DNA from: Polyodon spathula
Lineage: Eukaryota > Chordata > Actinopteri > Acipenseriformes > Polyodontidae
Direction: 5' to 3'
DNA length: 64,000 bases
NCBI RefSeq assembly: GCF_017654505.1
Contig: NC_054537.1
Span: forward strand, 67,981,145-68,045,144
Part shown: in pieces, positions 48,685 through 60,806 of the stretch
How positions within the stretch are numbered: the first letter of the stretch is position 1
How the letters are laid out: every line of letters begins with the position of its first letter
Translations under genes and position numbers: made by a program
The notes under the pieces: generated by a model
The model's input: the letters and a program-made list of their open reading frames with translations, nothing else
What the model was told of the DNA's origin: nothing
The model's database searches: none

Positions 48685-51600
48685 TTAATATAGGTATGTA
48701 TAAATATCTGTAATTGAATTGTTTGATTTTAAATTAAGCCCCAAATGTCTTGTACTGCTTAAGCAAAACGTGAAAGCTGGCAGGTGTGCTTCAGTGTCTT
48801 CTTAAATGTCAGAGTGTGTATTAAAGTAATTCCGATTTTTGTTATCTCATATTATAAGTTCACAACAAATTGTGACTTAGGTGTTCTAGTGACCTGGTTT
48901 AATTTTTAATTAAACACGATTTTAGTGAGCACAAAGCTGCTCCAGACTGTTATATAAAAAGCCATGTCTAAAATAGTTTCACTCACTTTATTTAATCACT
49001 TGTTTTCCAAAAAAAAAAAAAAGAAAAACTAAATTGTTTTGTTTATGGAATATAGAAAAAAGTAAATAAAATAAATAGTATTACATAGTGCAGTGGGTTG
49101 CAGTAACCTTTGGGTTGCGATGATCTTTATTGTTTCAGGTCTTCTTGTTGCTTGAGCTTAGTGGTAGACAATTAGCTGGAAATAAAGGTGCACAAAGGAG
49201 GAAGGTGCAGATGGGCTTTGAGGAACAGAGGAACTAGCTCAAACTGGGAAAAAAACAATGAAGATCCAAGTGCATTACCTTCATGTAACATTAACACTCA
49301 AACAAGGTGAGAAATAACATAGATGAATAAACAGACCACTGAAAATATAGAAGCTTCACACATACACAAAGCAACATTCAAATATTAATTAGTATGGAAT
49401 TTTATAATATATTATCAACTCAAATAATATACCATTAAAACAAACATTTGTATTTGCAAAAGGGGAAACAATAGCTTACTGAATCCAAAGGAAAGAATGT
49501 AACATTAAATAAAATATTGACATAGCTGAGCTGCGCTTATCTCATTTTTCTTGAGATGCATTGGAAATACAAATTCTGTTTTTATATATTTTTTTCAAGT
49601 AAACTAAAGCTCCTCTCATATGAATCACATTTTACGGGCAGACAAATCAATGTAGATCAAATGGGAGGCATAAAATGTAGAGTGTCATTCAAATCCTAGT
49701 TCTTACAATATGAAACCTCAAAAGAGATATATAGGCAAAAGTGGATATGGAAATAGATTTAATGTATTTTTAAGATGCTACAGATTATGACAAGACAATT
49801 TTTTTTGGCATATCAGATCTTTGATGGGACTTCAAAGGACAATGCTACCACAGAAGCAATGTGTGTGAAGAATTATAAAGTGAAACTTGGTTTGCATGTT
49901 TATCAATTCTTCTACTGTCCCTCTTCTGGAAAGCTTATTTATTTATTTACATGTTATATATGCAATTGCAAATACACATCTACTATGCTATTACAGAAAC
50001 ATCCCCAAACTTGTAATTAGACATACACTGTAGTTGCATAGTAGCTGCACAAATATCTACAATTACTGTGTAATTAAAGTGCAGTTCAATGTAATTAGAG
50101 ACACTATCAAAAGGTCAGAGGAAGTTATTTAAAACAAAGGGGGAGCATGAATGCAGAACACTTTCTGTAATGAAGACAGCAAGTTGATTGAGCAATTAGG
50201 CTTCAATGTATTTATTTATGTATTTAATGGCAAACAGGTAATTAAAAAATAAATATTTTCAGCATATACCTTGTTTTTAACCCTTTGCGGTTCATTTATT
50301 CAGCGCCTGTCTGGTGTATCAGGTCCAATTTATTTCCACACGCTCTGTTTATTTTACATGTGCTGTTTAAAAGTAATTTTATTCAGAGTTAAACAGTATT
50401 AAAAGGCACTGCATATCAACTGAACACTCAGTACTGCATCTCTAGCCCTGCCCCACCCCTTGTTCACTGTATTTATCACATGCCTCTTCATAGTTGTGCA
50501 TACTGATAAACCATCTCCTGAACACTCGTTTTATCATCAAGCATCTCAAAAAGCTTGGCAAATGTCAGTGCTATTCTCTGAGCGCTGGATGCAGAAGCAG
50601 CTATCTTGTTTGTTTATGTCCGTGTTATGTCTGTGGTGCAGGGACTATGTGAATTGATGAGATCCGCCCCTTTTTCTTTTTTTTTTGGCTTCTCTCTGCT
50701 CCTAACGGTCTCACTCGGCCATTGAAAAAACACAACAACAACAACAACGTTCTGTTTATTTAATATTAAGTAATTGGTAAATAACTGCAAAATATTCTAT
50801 ATGTACACAATAAAATGTGATTTCAAAAGGTATTTCATTAATCCAATCACAACTTTAAAACACAGTAAGGGACCCCTTTGCAACTTCCTTTTTAAACTCG
50901 GAATGGAAAAAAAATGCATTTGTAATTGTTTATACAATAATATCAGTAATAATAAGATACATTTGTGACATTAACAGATACAGTTGTACCTTGAATTAAC
51001 ATGGGGTCAAATTTTATTAGGGTGTTAGGTTGCATTCTCATGGTTACACTGGTCTGACAACAAATACACATCATCATACAATTACTAACAGACAAACAAC
51101 GACAACATTATAACGTATTAAAGCAATGTTTTAGTCAGATGTACCTAATATATAAATTTGCCAAGCAGAATCAATTTTAAAGCCACTTTTTAATGTTTTA
51201 AGTTCCAGAAATATAGCAATGTTAGAGTGGATTACTGGTAACAAACAAATCCTTTTGATACCAATGCGACTAACATTTTAATGAAGAATACCCACTTCAA
51301 AGAATAGTGTTCTCCATTGTTTTTCCAATAAGATTCCATGCACAGCTGTATATGCGTTTTTGTTCAAAATAAGTTTTAAAGCCATTTATATTGCTGATTT
51401 CTTATGTCAGCAACTTCAGTTTAAAAATGAGCTGACACAATGGGAACAGAAGTGCATGCAGGGTTTTGCTTGAATATTAGTGGCATCACTGACTGTATAT
51501 TGTGGGCTGGTTTTATTTATGATGATGGTGTTTAGTCATGTTTTTATAGTTCATATATAGGCCATCTCAGGATGTGGCTGCGATTGCATGATAGCATCAA

Positions 51601-53396
51601 GTCTCAAAGCTAATTGAAAACATCAAATTGTATTTACAGTCATGCATGGTTTAATATGAAGTAAAGGAAGGATAGTTCTTTTTTTGTTGTTGCTGAATTC
51701 TAAATAGCTTTCTTTATTTTATTTCAGGCAGGCATTGCACTACTTTCTGAGAGCACATTTTAGTTGTGTCTGTTATAAATATAATCCACTCAATAAAGTT
51801 GTGTACTACCGTAACTGTGGTCATTCTGGTTAAAATCAGTATCTGCTTCATGGTAAAAGGCCTCAGTTGTGTGATGCTATAAAACTTTTAGAAAACAGTT
51901 ACACAGGCTGCATAAGAGGAAATCAAAACCAAAAGTTGGCATGAGCTTGGAGAACACATACGTTTTAGAACATGTGGTTTGGGGGCAAATAAGCATTGCT
52001 CAAATAAAAATGAAAGACTGACTGCACTTTAAATTTCATTAAACAGTTTATTTCTTACTTGAAATTTATTTTACTAATTTAAAAATCTAACTAACGATTT
52101 TATTAGCTGTTTTGGTTTTGTTTCAGATACGTATGTTTTGTTTTTTATGTATTCAATATATTATACATTATATACACTTTCAATGTGAAGAGGATTGTAT
52201 TGTATAGTTAATAAGTAAACGTTCTTGTTTTCACAGTAATTGCAGTTAATAATTATTAGAAATTATAACATTGAATATTCGGTTGCTGCACGCTGATTGG
52301 CTGCTGAGGGGTTTTAAACCGTGCATAAATAATGCACGCCGACATATTTTTGTCAAATTACATTTCAATTAATAAATTACAAAACATGATGTATTAACAA
52401 TGTCGAGCCTAAGTATATTTTTTTATTACTACTCTATTGTGCCTTATTGCTTGTTTTTCTCGATCATTTTCGCTAACAGCAGTATATAAATATTTATAGT
52501 CTCTAAGTTTTTAGTCGTGTTTTAATGTTATTTTAGCCATTTTGGCTAGTTATCCCCCTGTCGCGGCCTAGCGCATTGCAAAGCCTGCAACAAAAATTCG
52601 CTCTTCCTCTGGGTCTAGCACGTTCTCGGATGCGTGCACACTCGTTTTAACTAGCTTCAGGCATTTGAGGTAAGCAGCAGGACAGGGCTTCAGTTAATTA
52701 TTTTGATCGCGACTGGGATAAAATAATATTCTGTTATTGTGTTTATTGTTGGAAATGTTGAAAACCTCCAGTTTAAGTTTTTCTATGTATTATTGTGTTC
52801 ATTTTATAAGCGGGAAAACACACTCCATGGCTTGTGAGTTGTGTTGCATTAACATACTGCTTTGTTGGTATGAAGGCATTCAGCTGTATGTTAACGCCCT
52901 GTTGTATGTTATCTCTTACATAACAGATTTCCTTTAAGCTGATTAGCCTGCAGCAGGTCCCGAAATAGCAAGGAGAGGACCTTTAATTTTATCTTTTTTA
53001 TTCTAAAACAATATTCTGAAAAATACTGAAATGCACATTTGTATTTTCCCTAATGTAAAGAAATTGGTCTTTAGAATGTTGTCTTTCAAATCATATAAAG
53101 CCTACTTCCTCAGCATCCTATTCTGTGTTCTATATTACAAACAAGAAATGAGTTTGGGCAACCATGTACATAAAAATTTTCTTAAGTGAATAAACAAACA
53201 TGAACTGAGTCTGGCTTTGTGTATTAGGTGCTTGAATCGAAGGGACTTTATTAAGTAGTCAAAATTTTTTAGGTTTTGCAATGGAAGAAAATTCACTGTT
53301 GACTGATTGTGAAAGACATGCTACTACAATATGGTTGCAATAAAAAAACAGTTGAGGAGAACTAAGGAACTAAATGTCAATATAGGTGACTATATA
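48685..53396. other. Intergenic, no gene seen
   Basis: AT-rich unique DNA. Near 52270-52345 a GC-richer segment (gctgattggctgctgagggg) includes the small perfect hairpin cgtgcat-aaata-atgcacg. A (CAA)n tract lies near 50733-50748. No domain in any frame. Confidence 0.6.
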
Positions 53397-53729
53397 CAGT
53401 ACCTATATAAAGTCTACATCCCCTTTATATATATATAAATTATCTACACATCCTACCCCACAACTTCCAAGTCAAAAAAATATTCAGAAATTTGTAGAAA
53501 ATTAATTAAAAATAAAAACTGAAATAGCTTGGTTGGATAAGTGTAAACCCCCTTGTAATAGCAATCCTTAATTAGCTCAGGTGTATCCAATCGTCTTCAA
53601 AATCGCACACCAAGTTAAGTGGCACACACCTGTGTTAAATTGTAGTGATTCACATGATTTCAGGATAAATTCAGCAGTTCCTGTCAGTTTCCTCTGCTGG
53701 ATAGTGCATTTCAAAGCAAAGACTCAACC

Positions 53730-54490
53730 ATGAGCACCAAGGTGCTTTCAAAAGAACTCCGGACAAAGTTGTTGAAAGGCATAGATACACTGGAAATATG
53801 GGTATAAAAAAAAAATATCAAAGGCCTTGAATATCCCTTGGAACACGGTCAAAACGATTATTAAGAAGTGGAAGGTGTATGACACCACCAAGACCCTGCC
53901 TAGATCAGGCTGTCCATCCAAACTGGATGACCAAGCAAGAAGGAGACTGATCAGAGAGGCTACCAAGAGACCAATGGCAACTTTGCAAGAGATACAGGCT
54001 TTTATGGCCAACACTGGTCAAAGTGTGCATGTGACAACTATTTCCCAAACACTCCACAAATCTGGCCTGTATTACTCAAGAAAGCTCAGCTTAAATCCCG
54101 TTTGAAGTATGCAAAAATACAAAAAATAAAAAACACTGGAAAACCTGTTGCCCTCTGTAAGAAAGCTGAAACTGGGACGGAAATTCATCTTTCAGCATGA
54201 CAATGACCTAAAGCACACAGCCAAAGCTACACTGGAGTGACAAAGGAACAAAAAGGTAAATGTTATTGAGTGGCCCGGTCAGAGCCCCGACCTAAATCCA
54301 ATTGAAGATTTTTGGCATGACTTGAAGATTGCTGTCCATCAATGCTCCCTAATGAACTTGATAGAGCTTGAACAGTTTTGTAAAGAAGAATGGTCAAATA
54401 TTGTCAAATCTAAGTGTGTAAAGTTGGTAAAGACCTATCCCAACAGATTCACAGCTGTAATTGCTCCCAAAGGTGCTTCCACCAAATATT

Positions 54491-54492
<2 letters not shown>
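53730..54492 (+). pseudogene. Tc1-like transposase A, frameshifted and with the middle deleted
   Basis: Starts with MSTKVLSKELRTKLLKGID, stops, and continues in another frame (53827-54105) with NIPWNTVKTIIKKWK and LPRSGCPSKLDDQARRRLI, the paired helix-turn-helix DNA-binding region. It then jumps near 54110-54190, with most of the catalytic core missing. It resumes with [19 protein letters not shown] (second catalytic Asp region) and EWPGQSPDLNPIEDFWHDLK, and ends GASTKY and TAA. Roughly 100 residues of the usual 340 are gone, and there are several stops. Confidence 0.85.

Positions 54493-54570
<78 letters not shown>
54493..54570. repeat. (TA)n microsatellite within Tc1 copy A
   Basis: About 38 TA units. 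Confidence 0.95.
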
Positions 54571-54574
<4 letters not shown>

Positions 54575-54724
54575 TTTCTCAATAAAAACTTTTTTCCCCT
54601 TAACATTGTGGAGTATGGTGTGTAGATAAGTGGAAAAAAAATCCTCATTTAAATGCATGAAACTCTGAGGCACTGACACAACAAAATGTGAAAAAAGTTC
54701 AAGGGGGTGTAGACTTTCTATAGG

Positions 54725-54728
<4 letters not shown>

Positions 54729-54765
<37 letters not shown>
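54729..54765. repeat. (TA)n tract at the right edge of Tc1 copy A
   Basis: About 18 TA units, followed by a short CA run. Confidence 0.92.
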
Positions 54766-54766
<1 letters not shown>

Positions 54767-54945
54767 CACACACACACCAATGGTATAATACATATTTATA
54801 TAATAATATATATATATATATATAATATCTGGGTCGCATATAACATACAATTATTAGTTAATGTGTTTAAAAATTTTTAGCAAACAGTCGTCTGGGCAGA
54901 CAGATGATGTCGCTAATAAAGACCCGGCCCTTAATAAACCATTTT

Positions 54946-54949
<4 letters not shown>

Positions 54950-55004
<55 letters not shown>
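54950..55004. repeat. (TA)n microsatellite
   Basis: About 26 TA units. Confidence 0.95.
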
Positions 55005-55005
<1 letters not shown>

Positions 55006-55008
<3 letters not shown>

Positions 55009-55091
55009 ATCTGCAACTGATGCATAGTTCACACACCCTAGTCTCGTATCTTGTAAAGCGCTTTGTGATGGTGGTCCACTATGAAAGGCGC

Positions 55092-55105
<14 letters not shown>
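55006..55105 (+). mobile_element. SINE, 3' fragment (L2-type tail)
   Basis: ctgcaactgatgcatagttc, tagtctcgtatcttgtaaag and ggtggtccactatgaaaggc match the body and tail of the SINE at 15121 almost base for base. The tRNA head is missing, so this is a 5'-truncated copy, set between TA tracts. Confidence 0.85.

Positions 55106-55165
<60 letters not shown>
55098..55165. repeat. (TA)n-(CA)n compound microsatellite
   Basis: Grows from the SINE tail (…tatataaatata) into TA and then CA units, ending at the Tc1 copy B terminus. Confidence 0.93.
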
Positions 55166-55170
<5 letters not shown>

Positions 55171-56340
55171 CCGGTCAAAAGTTTTAGAACACCTCCATTT
55201 TTCCAGTTTTTATTGAAATTTACGCAGTTTAATGTCTCAGAAAGAACAAATAAACAATTGGAGATAAAAAATAAATCATGAAAGTGTTTTGTTTAACAAA
55301 ATGTAATCTAAATTTTTTGACTCATCAAAGTAGCCATCTTTTGCAGATATAACACCCGAACACACTCGTTCATTCCTTCTACAATGGAAATCAAATATTG
55401 TTCGGAACTTTCTTCCCAACACTGTTGCAGAAGTTCCCACAAATGTGTTGCACTTGTAGGTTGCTTTGCTTTCACTCTTCTGTCCAGTTCATCCCAAACC
55501 AGCTCAATGGAGTTTAAGTCTGGAGACTGTGCTGGCCATTTCATAATTTGAAGCCTACCTTCTTGTTTTTTTCTTCTAAGGTAGTTTTGACATAGCCTGG
55601 AGGTATGTTTTGGATTATTATCTTGCTGTAGGATGAACCCTTGACCAACTAGACGTATACCAGAGTGTATTGCATGGCGCTGCAAAATGCTGTGGTAGCC
55701 ATTTTGGTTCAGGGTGCCACTCACTCTGTGCAAGTCGTTGACTATGGATCCAGCAAAAGAGCCCCAGACCATCACGCTTCCTCCTCCATGTTTGACAGTT
55801 GGTGTCACACACCGAGGAACCATTCTTTCGCCTACTCGATGGCGTACAAAAACCCTGCGTGATGAACCGAAGATTTCAAATTTTGATTCATTAGTCTATA
55901 AGACCTTCTTCCAGTCTTTAGTAGTCCACTGGTGGTGCTTCGTGGCCCAGGCAAGCCTATTTTTCTCATTTTGCCATCTTAGCAATGGCTTTCTTACTGC
56001 CACTCGACCTGTCAAACCTGCAGCTCGAAGTCTTCAGTTGAAACTGAGACTTGTTTACTTCAACCAGTGTTAAGCTGTGCTTGAAGCTGTTGTCCTGTGA
56101 GCCGCCTATCATGCAGGCTGTTGACTCTCAGAAACTTGTCTTCTGATTTTGTTGTGGCTTTGGGTCTTCCAGACCTCTTCCTGTCAGTCAGTTTTTGGTG
56201 ACCTAAACTTTTTTTTTTTAACCTCTGGCAGTTTATCGCTTACCTTTGTACCATTTCAGGTTATTCACTGGACTTGAACTGCTTAAATTTCAATAAAAAC
56301 TGGAAAAATGGGGGTGTTCTAAAACTTTTGACCGGTAGTG
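55166..56340 (-). mobile_element. Tc1-like transposon B, nearly full length
   Basis: The left end CAGTACCGGTCAAAAGTTTT and the reverse complement of the right end CACTACCGGTCAAAAGTTTT are long terminal inverted repeats. They extend at least to the ttccagtttttattgaaatt segment on both sides (about 55 bp). The 1175-bp length is about normal for Tc1. A TA follows at the right. The transposase lies on the minus strand. It is a different family from copy A. Confidence 0.9.
55308..56250 (-). pseudogene. Tc1-like transposase B
   Basis: The C-terminal 171 codons are open (55823-55308): HGGGSVMVWGSFAG with the first catalytic Asp region, then GFILQQDNNPKHTSRL (second Asp) and WPAQSPDLNSIELVWDELDR (catalytic third residue region). 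It ends with a stop at 55308. The N-terminal DNA-binding half (SGRPKATTKSEDKFLRVNSL, RRLTGQQLQAQLN) is readable upstream to about 56250 but split by stops and frameshifts. Reasonably young but not active. Confidence 0.87.
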
Positions 56341-56354
56341 TATATATATATATG

Positions 56355-56382
<28 letters not shown>
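56341..56382. repeat. (TA)n tract
   Basis: TA tract directly following Tc1 copy B. Confidence 0.92.
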
Positions 56383-56387
<5 letters not shown>

Positions 56388-56770
56388 TTTGAAGGGACCG
56401 TATTGAATCTTGGGGAAAGAATGTATTCAACTGCACCTAAAATTAAATAAAAGTGAACTTTAAATGTTCACTTTATAACACATCCAGAATATGGACCTTC
56501 AGATGAGTGCCCTACCCGACCTGTCTCCTTACTTTAGTGCCCAAAACTAGCCTAGCCTTCATCTTCAGGTCCTCCTCCATAACTAGGTGATGTTAGGTTT
56601 GAAGCCATTAGAGTAATAAAAGAACATTTTACAAAATCACTTTTAATATCTTAGAATAATTGCTTACACTGGAAATGATTGCCCGGGTGATATAATGCGT
56701 TACCGAAAATAAGCCTTAAAAAGTATTTTTTCTTGACATTTGGTTGTTGATATTTTCATTAAAACACAGA

Positions 56771-56801
<31 letters not shown>

Positions 56802-59800
56802 AAACAAGAGCACAGTTTCACTCTTAACAGTAATAAAATCTGTGTCTGCTTAATAAAAGCAGTCACCCTCATACCTCAGGCTACAAAAATTGATTGCCAT
56901 TCAATATGATCTTTCAATATTGGTTCAATCCCTGTTTTCATACGTTTGTAACTCTTTCATTTCGTAATATCACTTTTGTTTGATGGGGAATTCTAACCTC
57001 TGACACCAGGAAGTCAGTCAATAAACTCTCCAAACTTTGATCTTAAGGGTTATGCCATTTATTTTCATGCAAAGTGAAATACTAGAGTAAGCAAATCAAA
57101 ACCGAACTCTTGCATGTCATTTTCAAGAAAAACTGATTCTGAGCTGTGTGCTACTGGTGCACACATTTTCAAAGTAAAAAGTCAAACATGGTATATGCTG
57201 TCATGTTACTCTCATACAACACTTAATGAAGTACGTTTTGAAAGAAAATATTAATATATATTTTCTCCACCAAAATACTTTGATTGGCAAATTACATAAA
57301 ATAAGTTGAGTGCTTTATTTCAGGACAGACAGGAATATTCTAGGATTTAAAACTGACTGATAAAGAACAGACATTCCCTTTGAAGTTTTGCTGCAACAAG
57401 AATGTACTCGTTCTGCTTGAGGTGTTATTTAGATGTGGGGTTGTGTAATGTGTATTAAGTCTTAATTGAGCAATAGAACACAAATAAGAGGGCTCTACCA
57501 TTTGGTAAGATCCGCCTCATGCTGTTAAATATCCTGAGCCAAAGGTGATGGCATTTAAAATAACGAGAAGGGACTTACTAGATGGTAAAGACCTCTTATG
57601 ATGGTTCTAGTGCTATTAGAATATAGATAAAAAATAATACATGTTTTTCTGTTTGCTTTTGTTTCGTGATCATATGCAACACTAGTTTTTGTTGCTAATG
57701 AATACAAACGTTGTCCTCAATATTCCATTTGCTCAGAATTCCATTTGTGCTCTGGTAGTCCAGAGGCTTCATTATCCCAGTGGTAACTGTGTCACATCCT
57801 GGGTATTTCACATAGCGTAAATAAAAAAATAAAAAACCTGGAGCTGTTCTTCAGTTCAGGTACCTCATACACAAAAGCAAGCATGGTTTTTGAACAGTTT
57901 GTAAAACATTTAAATAAATAAAAGTAGAAGTAACTTTATATTTTTTAAATTGGATTTCAGTGCAGGTTCATGTATTTGTGTACATTTCAGTATTTAAGCT
58001 ACTGTTTGGTCCTAAAATGTATTAGCGAAAACAAAAATAGAAAAAAAAAAATAAAGGTTTAATTAATTAAAAATATGTAGTCTACATGTGTTAATGTTGC
58101 TCATGCGATTTTGGCAGTATTTTTAAAGTTTATTCCAAGCCTTCTTCCTGGCTTTGTCAGAGAAGAGAGCACAGTCCTATGCTGTTACTGTGATATGCTG
58201 AAAGTAATCAGGCTGCATCCAGTTGTTTGATTTCTTCAACTTGCTATCCAAACAGAACTAGTTGCTATTGTGGTTACTGTATTGCCACTGACAGTAAGCA
58301 CTATTCTTGATTTTTTTTTTTTTTCTAACTTTATTTGCTATAGTAAATTTAAGTAGATAGATTGAAAGTATATGACAGTCAGGAAGCAGATCCATTTTCT
58401 AGTTAAAGTGTATTATTTGATGACATCAAAAGGAGGCTAGTAATGATGGCTTATGAATGTGTCGAGTGCTGATGTTGTGCCGGCAGCAGAAAAAGGACAC
58501 TCGAATAAGGACACTGGCTCTTTGCTATTGGCTGGTGAGCACTGCACTGTTTTAATGCCTGCCAAGGCTTTGCCTTCAGCCCACAGTAACAAATAGATAA
58601 ATCCTATTTATTCTGTTCCTTGATCTGTGTGTGCTGCTGATTAAATTTGAACCACTCATGCTGTTATTGTGCTGCTTGTACTTGTAATTGTCTTTTTATT
58701 GTTTTCCAGGACCCCCTTGTAAACAAGGTCTCAATGGGTAAATATCCTGGTTAAATAAACAAATAAATAAATAAAAGAAACACATATCTTACTAATGTAT
58801 GATCCTACTAATAAACAAGCACTTACGATTAGTTTATCTTTTTATAGCCAACTTTAATTAACATGTTGCAAATCTGTGAATATTACAAAGGTTCTCACTT
58901 ATCCTTGTGAATATACTGTATGCACCAACTGCACAAAATATAAAGCTAGCCTCAGATTAGGCTCCACATTTCTTACAGGACACATTCACACAGTACAAAT
59001 TGGCTAAATTCCACCATAAACCTTTCACACAGCAATAATTAATGTAGACCCTGTCTCAATGGTCAGCCTTATGGTAATGGAAACTGCAACAACACTTCAT
59101 GCAGACAACCTGGCACCATCTTTGAGCAATAAAGTGGGTTTGCCTGTATACTTAATATTAAATGAAGATGTAACAAGACCTGACACCTCCACTGTTCATC
59201 ACCCATCCACTATACCCTTTCAAGTTATAAAATTACTTTGTATGTAATAATACGGGTCTCCCCAACTCTAGGCTGCCATTATTGTGTACAGCCTTCTTCT
59301 CTGGGACTGGTGTTCGGATTACTACAAGGGCAGAGCTCTGGGTACAAAAGGGAGTGTGCTGTCTCACAGCTCTCAGTTATTGGAGGGGGGGGGGGGGGGG
59401 CTCAGGTTACCTGCCAGGTAACATAGGTCTAGAAAATATTAAATTACAAAATCAAGGCATCGGGATGAGAGTTCAAGAGCCATAGTTGAGCGTGTATAGC
59501 TCTTAATTCCCCCAAGAGTGCTGAAGGATCTCTCTGCCATAGCAGCTGATGCTGGCAGCACAGCCATAATTCTCAGTAGCAGGGAGATATTAGGCTATAT
59601 TATGCCATTGCAATGCACTGCTGTTTCGATCACATTCTGTGGTATTTCTTCTGCTAGAACATTTCCCCATTAGAAGCGCCACCTGTCTATTATAGCAGCA
59701 ACCATAGCAAGCTGTGAGACATCTGACTGATACAACTACAATGACATCAAATGATTGGCTCAGGAGGAGTGCAAAAATACTGTGCCTTAAAAATAAGCAC

Positions 59801-59914
59801 ATTCAACAAATGTATAGTACAGGAACACAAGTCCCAATTAACAAGTGGTAAACAAGCTGAGGTGGACTCGTTCAAAAGCCAAAGATACAAAAATATATAT
59901 TTTAATTTTTAAAC
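56383..59914. other. Intergenic, no gene seen
   Basis: AT-rich unique DNA with a T26 run near 56776-56801 and a G17 run near 59384. 58430-58600 has balanced composition and may be a conserved non-coding element. A retroposon-tail-like segment is listed separately. Confidence 0.55.
58705..58777 (+). mobile_element. Retroposon 3' tail fragment
   Basis: ccaggacccccttgtaaaca then ctcaatgggtaaatatcctg and gttaaataaa followed by (AAAT)n. This is a 3'-tail design familiar from fish LINEs. The coding part is not recognisable. Confidence 0.4.
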
Positions 59915-59919
59915 AACAA
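59915..59919. repeat. Target-site duplication of the miniature LTR element, left copy
   Basis: aacaa here and aacga at 61242-61246 agree at four of five bases. Confidence 0.5.
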
Positions 59920-60240
59920 TGTGGCAGGCTGGCAAGTGGAAAGAGGCCCAGAGACAGACTGCAGTACAAAAAATCCTAATTTTATTATAAAAAAAACAAA
60001 AAAATAAAGTGCACATGGGCAAAACAAAGATCTTTAGACACAACTAAAGCAAAAACAAAACTTACAAAAAAATAAGGTTTCCAGGCTGGGCAATGCCTTC
60101 ACTGGATTCAAAACTTTCAAACTAAAACAACTACAAACACCAACCTGCTTCCTCAACTCCCTTCTCCTAAATGAGAAGCAGAGGCCTCCTTTTATGTCAG
60201 GTGGCTGGGCTCTGATTGATCATTAATTAAACTAATCTAA

Positions 60241-60732
60241 TTAACTAATCAACCCCAGCCACCAATTAACCACCATGAGAGCAACCTCTGGGAAGGACGC
60301 TGGGTGGTGTTGTTCCTCCCACTGTTCCCACCTCTCCCCATCTCGACGCCACAGCGTGTTGATAACTATGGGGAGATCGTGGACGAGGTCTGCCTCAGGG
60401 TGCATCAACCAGTCCCAGATCTCCTGGGACGGTGGTGAAGGTGGTGGTGCTGGAGGTAGTGGGGTGGCCCCTGATGCCCAGGGTGAACACTGCACCTCTT
60501 CCTGGGCCTGGTTGTAGGGGCATCCTGCCCACTTGTGGCCGCCCTCCTCACACCGGCCACACCAGTTTGCCGGTGGCATGTCTGGGCAGGACCGCCAACG
60601 ATGGTCCTCCTTCCCGCACCAGAAACACCAGGGGAAGAGGCTGGCCGGGTCCTCCAGCGGTGGCTGCAGCAGCTTACATTTCTTCAGCTGCTGCTTTTCC
60701 TGCCTTTGCCACTGTCTGCTCTTCTTTCCCAT
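60241..60732 (-). CDS. Double CCHC zinc-knuckle protein of the miniature LTR element
   Basis: The reading frame of 163 codons starts with ATG at 60732, about 55 bp inside the primer site. The sequence opens MGKKSRQWQRQEKQQLKKCK, a basic Gln/Lys-rich region suited to RNA binding. About residues 35-48 are CFWCGKEDHRWRSC and about 57-70 CGRCEEGGHKWAGC, both exact C-x2-C-x4-H-x4-C knuckles as in retroviral and retrotransposon nucleocapsids. A Pro-rich and then acidic Trp-rich part follows (WDWLMHPEADLVHDL). The last residues (VVNWWLGLIS) run into the damaged LTR, so the native C-terminus may be different. No capsid, protease, reverse transcriptase or integrase is present. An in-frame upstream GTG exists but ATG is preferred. 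The copy at 25058 shows the frame is a family trait. Confidence 0.7.
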   Translation of the reverse strand: MGKKSRQWQRQEKQQLKKCKLLQPPLEDPASLFPWCFWCGKEDHRWRSCPDMPPANWCGRCEEGGHKWAGCPYNQAQEEVQCSPWASGATPLPPAPPPSPPSQEIWDWLMHPEADLVHDLPIVINTLWRRDGERWEQWEEQHHPASFPEVALMVVNWWLGLIS

Positions 60733-60787
60733 AATCCAAAAAAATAAATAAATAAATAAATACTGCTCTGAGCCTCTAGGTGGCACT

Positions 60788-60804
60788 ATCCCACCCTGAC
60801 ACCA
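60788..60804 (-). other. Primer binding site, tRNA-Leu type
   Basis: Minus strand TGGTGTCAGGGTGGGAT begins two bases after the 5' LTR. It equals the complement of a vertebrate tRNA-Leu(CAG) 3' end as I recall it (TGGTGTCAGGAGTGGGAT) with one base missing. Confidence 0.6.
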
Positions 60805-60806
60805 TA

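Larger units (their letters stand above)
53397..54729 (+). mobile_element. Tc1/mariner-like transposon A, internally deleted
   Basis: The left end CAGTACCTATATAAAGTCTA and the reverse complement of the right end TAGTGCCTATAGAAAGTCTA are matching terminal inverted repeats, continuing into ACAYCCCCYT. A broken Tc1 transposase lies between (53730-54492), followed by a (TA)n tract inside the element. Tc1 elements insert at TA, and here both sides are TA-rich, so the duplication cannot be assigned exactly. Confidence 0.88.
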
